The notes under the pieces were generated by a model. That model saw only the letters and a program-made list of their open reading frames with translations. It was not told the origin of the DNA and searched no databases. A DNA stretch of 64,000 bases, taken from assembly GCA_023898765.1 (NCBI GenBank), contig CP060238.1, positions 372,001-436,000 on the forward strand. The letters run 5' to 3'. The stretch's first letter is position 1; each line of letters begins with the position of its first letter. The DNA is from Rhodospirillales bacterium. Lineage in GTDB: Bacteria; Pseudomonadota; Alphaproteobacteria; Micavibrionales; Micavibrionaceae. A program made the translations under genes and the position numbers. This document shows positions 8,351 through 16,964 of this stretch, piece after piece.

Positions 8351-8829
8351 TCGTGCCCGTGATGCCCCGGTTTTGCGCCGGAAGGTATAACGGTGACCGG
8401 AACCGATATTTCCCCGGCTTTTTCAAAGGTCAGCGTAACAGTGAACTGCTTGCCGACATCAAGCACATCCTTAAGGCCCATCAGCATGATATGATTTCCC
8501 GCAGGCTTCAGAACTTCTTCCCCCTGCGCGGGAACAGCGATGCCGGAAATTTCACGCATCTGCATAACGCCCGTTTCTTCATCAATTTTGTTTTCATGGA
8601 TTTGAACCGTTTCAGCCACATCCGAGGCGGCAGAGAGAAGCCTGTCCTCTTCATTTCCTTCATTTTTCAAGGTAAGGAAAACGGCGCCCATCTTCTGTCC
8701 GGCGGCTGTCGCAAACGCGTAAGGAGCCTCGACATGAACAGAAGAGGTATTCTCTTCGGCATGAAGAAGAGCCGGCGATCCCGTCAAAACGAAGAAAGAC
8801 AAAAAGAAAAGAAAAAGAGGTTTCATCAT
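8347..8829 (-). CDS. Periplasmic copper chaperone PCu(A)C
   Basis: The product is about 160 residues (ATG at 8829 or the adjacent ATG at 8826) with a signal peptide ending ALLHAEE. The copper site is visible: a His, then ten residues, then MQM, then HIMLM 23 residues later. This is close to the HX10MX21HXM pattern of PCuAC (DUF461). A His-rich tail (GHHGHE) could add metal ligands. PCu(A)C delivers Cu(I) to the CuA site of cytochrome oxidase. Its neighbours are two thioredoxin-fold proteins, which fits copper-centre assembly or periplasmic redox work. The last 4 nt overlap aroQ. Confidence 0.88.
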   Translation of the reverse strand: MMKPLFLFFLSFFVLTGSPALLHAEENTSSVHVEAPYAFATAAGQKMGAVFLTLKNEGNEEDRLLSAASDVAETVQIHENKIDEETGVMQMREISGIAVPAQGEEVLKPAGNHIMLMGLKDVLDVGKQFTVTLTFEKAGEISVPVTVIPSGAKPGHHGHE

Positions 8830-8861
8830 AATCAAAATATTCCTTTGGTGTTCAGCTATAT

Positions 8862-9467
8862 TCAGGAGGCTTCATTTGCAGCGCGGATAAAATCGGCCAC
8901 CGTCGGCACTTTTTGAAAATTGTTAATAAATGTTTTTCCAAGAAGCAGGGTCGGAACGGAATAAATGCCATAATCCAGAGCGTCTTTCTTGTTATCTTCC
9001 AGTATTTCCTTGATCTCTTCGCTTTCGGACTCTTTTACCAGGCGGTCATAATCCAGCCCGTAAAGCCCCGCTGTTTCGCGAACGAAGCGGTCGTCGATTT
9101 TTCCCTCATGCCCGATAAAAGCGTCATGCAAAGCCCAGAAATTACCCTGCAACCCTGCCGCCAGCGCAATCCTGGCCAGATTTTCAGACCCTTCTTCCTG
9201 AACAACGATAGGCCGGGCGATATATTTAATGTCGGGCCGGATCTCCAGAAAATCCTTGACCGCTTTGTGAACGGGGCGGCACACCTCGCAGCCGTAATCC
9301 AGAAATTCAACCAGAATTAAAGAAGGCGTATCGGGATCTTTGTCTTTAATCACAAAGGCCGCTTCCGTGGAGCGCAACGTATGAAACATAAGGGCAAAGC
9401 GCCCTATCTCAAAGGACGCGTACACCCCCGCCAGAACCAGAAGAATGACGACAACCCTGAAAATCAT
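8862..9467 (-). CDS. Membrane-anchored DsbA-family thiol oxidoreductase
   Basis: The product is 201 residues with an N-terminal hydrophobic anchor (about residues 2-20). The thioredoxin active site is CEVC (in FLDYGCEVCRPVHKAV, about residue 60), and the cis-Pro region is SVPTLLLG. An alpha-helical insert typical of DsbA lies between. It probably exchanges disulfides in the periplasm. The ATG shares one base with the stop of the upstream DsbA-like gene (TAATG), so the two are translated together. Confidence 0.85.
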   Translation of the reverse strand: MIFRVVVILLVLAGVYASFEIGRFALMFHTLRSTEAAFVIKDKDPDTPSLILVEFLDYGCEVCRPVHKAVKDFLEIRPDIKYIARPIVVQEEGSENLARIALAAGLQGNFWALHDAFIGHEGKIDDRFVRETAGLYGLDYDRLVKESESEEIKEILEDNKKDALDYGIYSVPTLLLGKTFINNFQKVPTVADFIRAANEAS

Positions 9468-10231
9468 TACTCGGAAGACCCCGCTTTCTCACCGCCATCA
9501 GCGGCAGCCTTACGAATGTTTGCAATAATTTCTTCCATGGCGTCCGTGCCGATATATCCGCGAATCATTTCCGTTCCAATGATAAAACCGGGCGTACCGG
9601 AAAAGCCCATCGCGCCGGCCTGTTTCAGATTCTCATCAATTATTTCCTGCGTTTTGGAATCCCCGGCATCCTTTTTAAGCTGCGCAACGTCCAGTCCCGC
9701 CTCTTTGGCAACGTCGGAAAACGCGTCTTCGTCCTTCGGACCCGAACGGGTAATCAACCTGCGGTGAAAATCAAAATATTTTCCCTGTTTTGCCGCCGCA
9801 ACAGACCATCTGGCCGCCTCCACGGAACCGGAGCCAAGCACCGGCATGTCGAAGAAAATGATTTTCACATTTTCATCGTCTTTCAAAAGCGCCTGAATAT
9901 CTTCAAAGGCTTTCCGGCAATATCCGCAGTTATAATCGAAAAATTCGACAACCGTTACGTCGCCCTTTGGATTTCCAGCCGTAAAAGGCGTTTTGCTCGT
10001 ACCCAGTTTTTTCAAAAACGCCTGCGCGTCTTCCGCCTGTTTCTTTTCGGCCTCGGCCTGCTGCCTTACCCGAAAATCTTCCACGCTTTTGATAATGACT
10101 TCCGGATTATCGAGCATCGTTTTTTTAATAAGCGCTTCGATTTCCGTTTTCTGATCGGCGCTTAAGGCTTGCGCGTAGGAAACGGAAGGAAAAATCAATA
10201 ATAGAAGAGCAAGAAGGATGATACGGATCAC
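9467..10231 (-). CDS. DsbA-family disulfide oxidoreductase (ScsC/Com1-like)
   Basis: The product is 254 residues from a GTG at 10231, preceded by a GGGAG ribosome site. A signal peptide ends in SVSYAQA. An N-terminal helical region (about 25-70, of the kind that trimerises ScsC-type proteins) follows. The DsbA thioredoxin domain has CGYC (EFFDYNCGYCRKAF, about residue 103) and cis-Pro SGTPGFIIG. It likely oxidises or isomerises disulfides in the periplasm. It is the first gene of a probable dsbA-dsbA-pcuAC-aroQ operon. The C-terminal 12 residues are a polar tail. Confidence 0.88.
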   Translation of the reverse strand: MIRIILLALLLLIFPSVSYAQALSADQKTEIEALIKKTMLDNPEVIIKSVEDFRVRQQAEAEKKQAEDAQAFLKKLGTSKTPFTAGNPKGDVTVVEFFDYNCGYCRKAFEDIQALLKDDENVKIIFFDMPVLGSGSVEAARWSVAAAKQGKYFDFHRRLITRSGPKDEDAFSDVAKEAGLDVAQLKKDAGDSKTQEIIDENLKQAGAMGFSGTPGFIIGTEMIRGYIGTDAMEEIIANIRKAAADGGEKAGSSE

Positions 10232-10360
10232 GGTTTTTTCTCCCAGATAAGGTAAATTTCAATAACAGGCTTCATATTTAAACATGATCGTCCCAAATAT
10301 ACAAAAGGCTTTATCCTTAATTCCCACGCCTTATGTCCAACACTGCAAGACGAAACATTT

Positions 10361-11710
10361 TTAAGTCTTTCCCTGAGCGATAAAATTCAGGATGTCTTTG
10401 GCGCGCAGCCAGTCCGGCGTGCCTTGTTTTAATCCTTTCAGCGCGATTTCCGCCTGGTTTTTTGCATAGGACATCTTCCGCTGCAAGAGCGCTTCTTCCG
10501 CCAGATGCAAACGGGCCGCCGCGTCATTGCCCATCCGGCCATAGGCGGTCGCCAGAAGCCTGTGAATTTTTCCCGACCGCGGTTCGGATTCCAACGCGAT
10601 TTTCAGATGGGATACGGCCTTTTCAAGGCGCGCCGTATCCTGTCCGGCCGTTTCGATCTGGGCATGGGCCAAAGCCGTGCGTATCAGGCCCGATTTCGGT
10701 TTGAGAGAAACCGCCTTTTCGTAATAAGGCAGCGCCTCTTTGACGCGCCCGAAATCCAGCAACATCTGGCCTTTGAGTTCCTGAAAATAGGGATTGTCCG
10801 GTTCTTTTTGGACAAGGATGTCGGCCAGATTCAGGGCCTCCTGTACGTGATTTTGACGGTATGCCGCAATGGCGCGGGCGGAGGTCGCCGCAACCGATTT
10901 ATCCCGGTCGTCATAAACCCAGACAACCTGCGCCGGATTAATAAAGCCCAAAAGCTTGGCTTTCATGCGGGCATGCTGCTCTGCCCATGCCAGCGGAAGC
11001 GGCGTTTTAACATAGGTGCTGCGCCGGATACCGGCTTCAATAGAAGATATCCGGTCATGGGTCAGCGGGTGGGACCGCACATATTCGGACTGGCGCGACG
11101 AGGGGAGAAGCTCCTCCCCGCTTAATTTTTCCATGAAACTCAAAAAGCCGGAAGGGTTCAGTTTTGCCGTTTCCAGAGTCGTCAGCGCAAACTGGTCCGC
11201 GCTGGATTCATAGGTCCGCGCAGTGGAAAGATAACGCCGCTCGGCCATGGAGGCCGAAGCGGTCCCGATCGTCGGCGCTGCGGCGCTGTTGCCGCTCGCA
11301 ATCGCCGCGCCAATCCCGATGATCGTGCCCAGAATACTTTCATAAGAAGCATTCTCCATTTCCTTGCGCGCCCGGATAAGATGGCCGCCGGAAATATGCC
11401 CCAGCTCGTGCGCCATTACGCCGATCACCTCGCCGGGGCTTTCCGTTTTTTCAAGAAGGCCCGTAAAGAAAAAGATATTGGCGCCGCCCGCGACAAACGC
11501 GTTGACCTTGCCATCCTGCACCAGAATGATCTTGACTTGCTCAGGGTCCATACCGGCCGCCTGAAACACGGGCGTGAACCACTCTGTCATGTAGTCTTCG
11601 ATTTCCGCGTCCCGGATAATAATTTGTGCACAGGCAGGACGCGCAAAAAACAGCGCCCAGAACAGGGCCGCAACAAAAACAAGTCCAAAAATGCCAAGGT
11701 TTCTTTTCAA
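10361..11710 (-). CDS. Periplasmic M48 metalloprotease with TPR domain (BepA-like)
   Basis: The product is 449 residues from a TTG at 11710, with a signal peptide ending RPACAQ (about residue 29). The zinc site is HELGH at residues 101-105, followed by SGGH, and the third ligand lies in ESSADQFAL. The C-terminal 180 residues are tetratricopeptide-like helices. This is the architecture of E. coli BepA/YfgC, which helps LptD and BAM maturation and removes stalled outer-membrane proteins. The TTG start is favoured because it yields the full signal sequence. A TATAAA box lies about 17 bp upstream. Confidence 0.88.
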   Translation of the reverse strand: MKRNLGIFGLVFVAALFWALFFARPACAQIIIRDAEIEDYMTEWFTPVFQAAGMDPEQVKIILVQDGKVNAFVAGGANIFFFTGLLEKTESPGEVIGVMAHELGHISGGHLIRARKEMENASYESILGTIIGIGAAIASGNSAAAPTIGTASASMAERRYLSTARTYESSADQFALTTLETAKLNPSGFLSFMEKLSGEELLPSSRQSEYVRSHPLTHDRISSIEAGIRRSTYVKTPLPLAWAEQHARMKAKLLGFINPAQVVWVYDDRDKSVAATSARAIAAYRQNHVQEALNLADILVQKEPDNPYFQELKGQMLLDFGRVKEALPYYEKAVSLKPKSGLIRTALAHAQIETAGQDTARLEKAVSHLKIALESEPRSGKIHRLLATAYGRMGNDAAARLHLAEEALLQRKMSYAKNQAEIALKGLKQGTPDWLRAKDILNFIAQGKT

Positions 11711-11766
11711 TCCGTTCCCGCCGTGCTTTATAGTCAGGGCTGAGGCTAGAAGACAACTGTGGCATA

Positions 11767-12123
11767 ATGATGATGAATATACAAAGTCTCTTTGAATGGA
11801 TCGATCTGCTCTGGGTTCCGGTCGCGCTGCTTTGCCTGCATAAGGGGCAGCGCCTCAAAGGGGCGGTCTTTGTTCTGGCCTGCGCCTTCATCATGCGGCT
11901 TCAAATTCAGTTGATGGAAGAAATAGGCTTTGGAAACGGCTTTTTAGGGCTTCTGGATACGCCGCTTTACGCCCGCGGCCTGGTAACGTACAGCCTGACC
12001 ATCCTGATTTTTTTCCTGCTATCCTATTATTCGCCCAATATAGACAAGTTTGTGCATGTTGCCGCGTCTATTACGATTTTTACCGGCGCTTTTTGTGTCT
12101 TTTTCGCCGTAATGGCTCTTTAG
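11767..12123 (+). CDS. Small membrane protein of unknown function
   Basis: The product is 118 residues with roughly four hydrophobic segments (about 9-24, 33-52, 70-86 and 96-116) and few charged residues. I do not recognise a family. It is divergently transcribed from the M48 protease gene and ends 24 bp before rlmE on the same strand, so it may share that transcript. The start is one of two consecutive ATG codons at 11767/11770. Confidence 0.7.
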   Translation: MMMNIQSLFEWIDLLWVPVALLCLHKGQRLKGAVFVLACAFIMRLQIQLMEEIGFGNGFLGLLDTPLYARGLVTYSLTILIFFLLSYYSPNIDKFVHVAASITIFTGAFCVFFAVMAL

Positions 12124-12147
12124 CCGATCATTGAAGGAAAAACAAAA

Positions 12148-12792
12148 ATGACAAAAAAAATATTGCGCAGCACAAAGGGCCGGAAAAAATCTTCAACCCT
12201 GTGGCTGAAACGGCAGCTGAAAGACCCGTATGTGGACCGGGCGCAAAAAGAAGGCTACCGTTCCCGCGCAGCCTATAAACTGCTGGAAATCAACGAAAAG
12301 ACGGATCTCTTAAAACCGGGCCTGAGCGTCATTGATCTGGGCGCCGCGCCCGGCGGATGGTGCCAGGTCGCGGCAGAGGCCGGATGCAAGGTGGTCGGCC
12401 TCGACCTGCTGGCCATGGACCCGCTGCCGGATGTGGCCTTTTTCCAGCTTGATTTTATGGATGATAAAGCGCCGGAGCTTTTGATAGAGGCTGTCGGCGG
12501 CGGGGCGGATATCGTGCTGTCCGATATGGCCCCCAACACAACCGGCCATAAAAAGACGGACCACCTTAAAATCATGGCGCTGGTGGAGGCCGCTTACGAC
12601 TTTGCGCTGGAAGTTTTAAAGGAAGAGGGAACCTTTATCGCCAAAGTCCGCCAGGGCGGCACCGAAAACGACCTGCTGGCCCGCATGAAACAGGATTTTA
12701 AGACCGTTAAGCACATCAAACCCCCGTCTTCCCGCAAGGAAAGTTCGGAAACTTATGTGATCGCAACGGGGTTCCGGGCCTTACCACCTTAA
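12148..12792 (+). CDS. rlmE: 23S rRNA (uridine-2'-O)-methyltransferase RlmE (FtsJ)
   Basis: The product is 214 residues. Motifs are DPYVDRAQKEGYRSRAAYKL with the first catalytic Lys, the SAM loop DLGAAPGGWCQVA, VLSDMAPNTTGHKKTDH with the catalytic Asp, and FIAKVRQGG with the second Lys. The enzyme methylates U2552 of the 23S A loop. An AAGGAAAAA ribosome site lies a few bases before the ATG. The C-terminal PPSSRKESSETYVIATGF is the usual RlmE ending. Confidence 0.95.
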   Translation: MTKKILRSTKGRKKSSTLWLKRQLKDPYVDRAQKEGYRSRAAYKLLEINEKTDLLKPGLSVIDLGAAPGGWCQVAAEAGCKVVGLDLLAMDPLPDVAFFQLDFMDDKAPELLIEAVGGGADIVLSDMAPNTTGHKKTDHLKIMALVEAAYDFALEVLKEEGTFIAKVRQGGTENDLLARMKQDFKTVKHIKPPSSRKESSETYVIATGFRALPP

Positions 12793-12797
12793 AATCC

Positions 12798-12825
12798 TTT
12801 ACATTCGGACAAAAATACGTATAAC
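12798..12825 (+). promoter_or_regulatory. Predicted guaB promoter
   Basis: TTTACA (12798-12803) and TATAAC (12820-12825) are each one mismatch from consensus and 16 bp apart. They lie just past the rlmE stop and about 46 bp before the guaB ATG. Transcription would start near 12832 and leave a leader of about 40 nt that contains the AAGGTG ribosome site. Confidence 0.5.
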
Positions 12826-12871
12826 TGCCCTGCAAATTACAGGTTCTGTCCTAACGTTTAAGGTGATTTGC

Positions 12872-14362
12872 ATGTCCCAGAAAATACCCCCCGCCAAACC
12901 CATCCGCGAAGCCCTGACATTCGATGACGTCCTGCTGGTGCCGGGCGCTTCGGATATCCTGCCCGACCAGGTGGACACGTCAACGCAGCTGACCAAAAGC
13001 ATCCGGCTGAGCATTCCGATGCTCTCCTCCGCAATGGATACGGTCAGCGAAGCCGAAATGGCCATTGCGCTGGCCCAAAACGGGGGGTTGGGCATTATTC
13101 ACCGCAATATGAGCATCGAGGCGCAGGCCGAAGAAGTCGCCCGCGTGAAGCGCTTTGAAGCGGGTATGGTGGTTAACCCGATCACGATTACGCCCGAAGA
13201 AACATTGTCCGATGCGCTGGATTTGATGGCGCGTTACCATATTTCCGGCATTCCGGTCACGGAAAAGAAAAGCGGAAAGCTGGTCGGAATTATAACCAAC
13301 CGCGATGTCCGGTTTGCCGAAAATCCGGCCCAGCCCGTCAGGGAACTTATGACAGCGGAAAATCTTGTGAAAATTTACAACACGGTCGATAAGGAAGAAG
13401 CCAAGAAACTCCTCCATAAACACCGGATCGAAAAACTGCTGGTCGTAGATGATAACGAGCGCTGCACGGGGCTTGTCACCGTCAAGGATATTGAAAAGGC
13501 GCAGGCGTTTCCCCACGCCTGTAAGGACGGCCACGACCGCCTGCGCGTCGGCGCGGCCATCGGAACAGGACCGGACAACATAGCGCGCGCGGAAAAACTC
13601 GCAGAAGCCGGACTGGACGTGCTGGTGGTGGATACGGCCCATGGGCACTCCCGCGGCGTTTTAACGATGGTGAAGAAGGTCCGTCAGATCTGCCGCGACG
13701 ACCTGCAAATTATTGCCGGAAATATCGCCACGGGCGACGCGGCCAAAGCCCTGATTGACGCCGGGGCAGACGCCGTGAAAGTCGGGATCGGGCCGGGCTC
13801 TATCTGCACCACGCGCATTGTTGCCGGCGTCGGTGTGCCGCAACTTACCGCCATTATGGATGTCGCGGCCGTAGCTTCGAAACACGGCATCCCCGTCATT
13901 GCCGACGGCGGAATTAAATATTCCGGCGACTATGCCAAAGCTATTGCAGCAGGAGCGGACTGCGCGATGATGGGCAGCGTCTTTGCCGGAACGGACGAGG
14001 CGCCGGGCGAAATCATTCTCTATCAGGGACGCTCCTACAAATCCTACCGCGGAATGGGATCGGTCGGCGCGATGGTGAGAGGTTCGGCAGACCGGTATTT
14101 TCAGGGGGGCGTGAGCGAATCTCACAAGCTGGTCCCCGAAGGAATCGAAGGCCGGGTCCCCTATAAAGGCCCGGTCGGCAATGTCATCCACCAGATGGTG
14201 GGAGGCCTGCGCGCTGCGATGGGGTATACGGGCTGCGCCAATATCGCCGAGATGAAGGAAAAGGCTGAATTCGTCCGTATGACCGGCGCAGGCTTTAAAG
14301 AAAGCCATGCCCATAACATCACCATCACCCGCGAAGCCCCCAATTACCGGACGGAAAGCTAA
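12872..14362 (+). CDS. guaB: Inosine-5'-monophosphate dehydrogenase
   Basis: The product is 496 residues. The ATG at 12872 is chosen over the GTG at 12863 because AAGGTG lies 7 bp before it. The catalytic loop GPGSICTTRIV contains the nucleophilic Cys. Two CBS domains sit in the region of about 90-205 (ITPEETLSDALDLM, VTEKKSGKLVGIITNRD, LLVVDDNERCTGLVTVKDIE). The flap/finger GYTGC and VPYKGPVG are present. It converts IMP to XMP with NAD+, committing purines to GMP synthesis. gmk, which acts two steps later in GTP synthesis, is also in this window. Confidence 0.97.
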   Translation: MSQKIPPAKPIREALTFDDVLLVPGASDILPDQVDTSTQLTKSIRLSIPMLSSAMDTVSEAEMAIALAQNGGLGIIHRNMSIEAQAEEVARVKRFEAGMVVNPITITPEETLSDALDLMARYHISGIPVTEKKSGKLVGIITNRDVRFAENPAQPVRELMTAENLVKIYNTVDKEEAKKLLHKHRIEKLLVVDDNERCTGLVTVKDIEKAQAFPHACKDGHDRLRVGAAIGTGPDNIARAEKLAEAGLDVLVVDTAHGHSRGVLTMVKKVRQICRDDLQIIAGNIATGDAAKALIDAGADAVKVGIGPGSICTTRIVAGVGVPQLTAIMDVAAVASKHGIPVIADGGIKYSGDYAKAIAAGADCAMMGSVFAGTDEAPGEIILYQGRSYKSYRGMGSVGAMVRGSADRYFQGGVSESHKLVPEGIEGRVPYKGPVGNVIHQMVGGLRAAMGYTGCANIAEMKEKAEFVRMTGAGFKESHAHNITITREAPNYRTES

Positions 14363-14525
14363 AGAGGAAGGCGCCCTGTTATGTCATGTCAGACCGAAGA
14401 GCGGGGAAACAAAAACTGTGCGGAACGCATTATCTTCTGTTGAAAGCCGTGTAAAAGATGCTAATTTCCTTCCGGGGGTAGTAAACTCCCCGAGACATTT
14501 ACATTGACCCTTGGAGGAAAAACGA

Positions 14526-14771
14526 ATGAACAAGTATCTGATGATGTTAATCGCCGCAGGAATTTTTGCAGCGGCGCCTGTCCTTTCCACAACGGCACAA
14601 GCTCAGGATCATGAGGCCGAAGCCACCGCAGACATGCACGATATCGACTGCAGCAATCTGCCGGAAGGCGAAGAGGTTCCTGAAGAATGCATGGACCATG
14701 AAGGCGATGATTCCGGTGAAGGACATGAAGGCGACATGGAAGATCATGGCGACGGTCACTCTGAAGAGTAA
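14526..14771 (+). CDS. Small secreted acidic His/Asp/Glu-rich protein
   Basis: The product is 81 residues. The ATG at 14526 is preceded by GGAGG at 8 bp. The signal peptide ends at about residue 27 (STTAQAQ). The mature part is almost entirely acidic with interspersed His (HEGD, GHEGDMEDHGDGH near the end) and a lone pair of cysteines (DIDCSNLPEGEEVPEEC). This composition suggests divalent-metal binding in the periplasm, but no family is recognised. It has its own terminator downstream, so it is probably monocistronic. Confidence 0.75.
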   Translation: MNKYLMMLIAAGIFAAAPVLSTTAQAQDHEAEATADMHDIDCSNLPEGEEVPEECMDHEGDDSGEGHEGDMEDHGDGHSEE

Positions 14772-14805
14772 TCCCCGGTCTTAATTTTGTTTTTTAAGCA
14801 TAAAG

Positions 14806-14836
14806 AGCCTGCCTTAAAAAAAGGCGGGCTTTTTTC
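14806..14836 (+). terminator. Rho-independent terminator after the small acidic protein gene
   Basis: A 10-bp stem (AGCCTGCCTT with AAGGCGGGCT, one G-T wobble) with a five-A loop is followed directly by six T residues. It lies 35 bp after the stop codon. Confidence 0.85.
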
Positions 14837-14874
14837 TTCCCAAATGCCCCCTGACGCGCTACAACCCGCACATC

Positions 14875-16167
14875 ATGAAACGGGCAGCGCATATACAAAC
14901 GGCAATTGATATTCTGACAACCATCGGGACTAGCAAAATTCCGATGGACAATGTGATTCGCGATTACATGCTTCATCGCCGCTATGTCGGTTCGAAAGAC
15001 AGGGCCGCCATCGTCGAGCAGGTTTACGGCATTATGCGCCGCCATGCCCGTCTGGGGTGGTGGCTTGAAAAGGCAGGCGCCGAAGACACCCCGCGCACGC
15101 GCGTGATCGCCGACCTTGTTTTGAATGTCCAGGACATTACCAACCTTTTTACAGGCGAAAAATATGCGCCCGCAACGCTGTCTGAAGCGGAAAAAAACAT
15201 GATTCCGGCCCTGAAAGGACAGGATATAAACGACCCCTCCATGCCCGCCGCTGTGCGCGGGGAATGCCCTGACTGGGCCGCAGACAAACTGAAAGATTTA
15301 TTCAGGGAAGACTTCGACAATCAAATGGCCGCCATGTTGCAGCCCGCACCGCTGGATTTGCGCGTAAACACGTTAAAAAGCACCCGCGCAAAAGCAAAAG
15401 ATTTTCTGGCCGCGCAGGATATCCAGACCGAAGAAACGCCTTTTTCCCCTGTGGGACTGCGGACACAGGGAAAAGCCTTTATGTCAGCCACCAAGGCCTA
15501 TGCGAAAGGGCTTGTCGAAATCCAGGATGAAGGCTCGCAGCTTATTGCGCTTGTCAGCGGCGTAAAGCCGGGAATGCGCGTGCTGGATTATTGCGCCGGC
15601 GCCGGCGGAAAAACCCTCGGACTGGCCGCCATGATGGAAAATAAAGGCAATATTGTCGCCGCCGATATTGACGCGCGGCGGCTGGAAAAAGGGCGCAAGC
15701 GCTACCGCAAAGCGGGAGTCCATAACGTGGAACTGCGCTGTTTGTCCGATGAAAAGGATAAAAAATGGCTCCGGCGACAAAAAGGAACCATGGATATTGT
15801 TCTGGTCGACGCCCCCTGCTCCTCCTCCGGCACATGGCGGCGCAATCCCGATTTGCGCTGGAATTTCTACGGCCCGTCCCTGGAAGAGATCAAAGACATG
15901 CAGGCCGACATATTGGAGCGCGCAGCAAACAAGGTAAAAGCCGGCGGACGCCTTATTTACGCCACATGCTCCCTTTTTCAAGAAGAAAACGAACAGCAAA
16001 TCGAAAATTTCCTTAAAAAGCACCCCGAATATGCCGTCCTCCCTTTAAAAGACGCCCTGCCGGAAGGGGTAGCCCTCCCTTGCGAAAGCCCTTATCTACG
16101 GCTGTTTCCACACGATCACAATACGGACGGGTTCTTCACGGCCATTCTTGTTCGCAAAAATATCTGA
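14875..16167 (+). CDS. RsmB/NOP-family RNA (cytosine-C5)-methyltransferase
   Basis: The product is 430 residues. An N-terminal NusB-like helical region (about 1-150, with VGSKDRAAIVEQVYGIMRR) precedes a class I SAM methyltransferase domain. Motifs are LDYCAGAGGKTLGLAAMM, VLVDAPCSSSGTWRRNPD with one catalytic Cys, and IYATCSLFQEENEQQI with the second. The likely target is 16S rRNA C967, as for RsmB, but other NOP2/Sun members act on other sites. A TACAAC box sits 9 bp before the ATG. No ribosome site is clear. Confidence 0.88.
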   Translation: MKRAAHIQTAIDILTTIGTSKIPMDNVIRDYMLHRRYVGSKDRAAIVEQVYGIMRRHARLGWWLEKAGAEDTPRTRVIADLVLNVQDITNLFTGEKYAPATLSEAEKNMIPALKGQDINDPSMPAAVRGECPDWAADKLKDLFREDFDNQMAAMLQPAPLDLRVNTLKSTRAKAKDFLAAQDIQTEETPFSPVGLRTQGKAFMSATKAYAKGLVEIQDEGSQLIALVSGVKPGMRVLDYCAGAGGKTLGLAAMMENKGNIVAADIDARRLEKGRKRYRKAGVHNVELRCLSDEKDKKWLRRQKGTMDIVLVDAPCSSSGTWRRNPDLRWNFYGPSLEEIKDMQADILERAANKVKAGGRLIYATCSLFQEENEQQIENFLKKHPEYAVLPLKDALPEGVALPCESPYLRLFPHDHNTDGFFTAILVRKNI

Positions 16168-16175
16168 AAATATCA

Positions 16176-16220
16176 TTGACAAAACATTCCTATTGCCAAC
16201 TATATAATTAGTTGGTTGGC
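16176..16220 (+). promoter_or_regulatory. Promoter with a palindromic operator centred on the -10 box
   Basis: A perfect TTGACA (16176-16181) is followed by a perfect palindrome, CCAACTA (16196-16202) - TATAAT (16203-16208) - TAGTTGG (16209-16215). The 6-bp spacer between the arms is exactly the -10 consensus. The TTGACA to TATAAT spacing is 21 bp, longer than optimal; the overlapping TATATA at 16201 gives 19 bp. An overlapping GTTGGC (16215-16220) can also pair with GCCAAC (16195-16200). A repressor bound here would block RNA polymerase. The nearby MarR-like regulator (17526) is a candidate. Confidence 0.65.
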
Positions 16221-16244
16221 ATTTAACAAGTAATTGGAGTGTTC

Positions 16245-16811
16245 ATGTATCTATTATCCAAAAAGACCGGAAAAATTCTGTTCGAAGGACGCTTTCCTAC
16301 GATACGGCGCTGTGTCGAACAGGCCGTTTACGAGAAAACCGATTTATCCCATGTGGACCTGCGCGGCATGAACCTGCGGCACAGCAATCTGGACGGCGCA
16401 AAAATGCGCGGGGCCTGCTTATGGGGCGCCCTTCTGGATTACGCGGATATGAGCGGCGGCGTTTTTGAACGCTGTGATTTCAGGGCCGCCAGTCTGAAAG
16501 AAACCTGCCTCGCGGACTCGGCCCTGCGGGGGGCCGATTTCAGGGGCGCTTATTTTTCAAAAACGATTGTCGCCGATTCCGATTTTTCAAAAACGCAGTT
16601 TTCCTGCCCCAGCCTTTTTTCATTGCCCTGGCATGAGGCAAAAACGCTGGAAGGCGCCATTTACTGGCACAAGGGAGAGGTGCCCTGCGATCTTTCCGGC
16701 GGGCCCGTGTCCCTTCAGGGCCCCGAAGGACAGGTTGTTTATCTAAACGACCATATTTTAGCCGGAGGCACCCTGATAAAGCGGCAAAAAAACAATCATG
16801 GGTATATATAA
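16245..16811 (+). CDS. Pentapeptide-repeat protein
   Basis: The product is 188 residues. The ATG at 16245 has GGAG five bases upstream; a GTG at 16239 would overlap that site. Residues about 33-110 are pentapeptide repeats of the A(D/N)Lxx type (HVDLRGMNLRHSNLDGAKM, then RGADFRGAYF). They should form a right-handed quadrilateral beta-helix. The C-terminal 65 residues are not repetitive. Pentapeptide proteins have varied roles, including gyrase protection, and nothing here points to one. It is the first gene behind the palindromic operator. Confidence 0.82.
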   Translation: MYLLSKKTGKILFEGRFPTIRRCVEQAVYEKTDLSHVDLRGMNLRHSNLDGAKMRGACLWGALLDYADMSGGVFERCDFRAASLKETCLADSALRGADFRGAYFSKTIVADSDFSKTQFSCPSLFSLPWHEAKTLEGAIYWHKGEVPCDLSGGPVSLQGPEGQVVYLNDHILAGGTLIKRQKNNHGYI

Positions 16812-16964
16812 AGGGGTATTTTTGCAATTTAGGAAGGACTTATATACCAAAGATTCCATATGAAAACCGCGTGATTTAATTCTTTGTTAATAAATATAGC
16901 GCATAAAACTGAACGAACAATAAAAACCTGAAGTTGTGTATAACTGTGTGGAGGAAAGACAAAA

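Noticed and set aside
14470..14500. A CGGGG/CCCCG stem-loop before the small acidic protein gene
   Set aside because: Only five clean base pairs, no T tract and no overlap with the ribosome site; it may be a 5' UTR structure but support is too thin.
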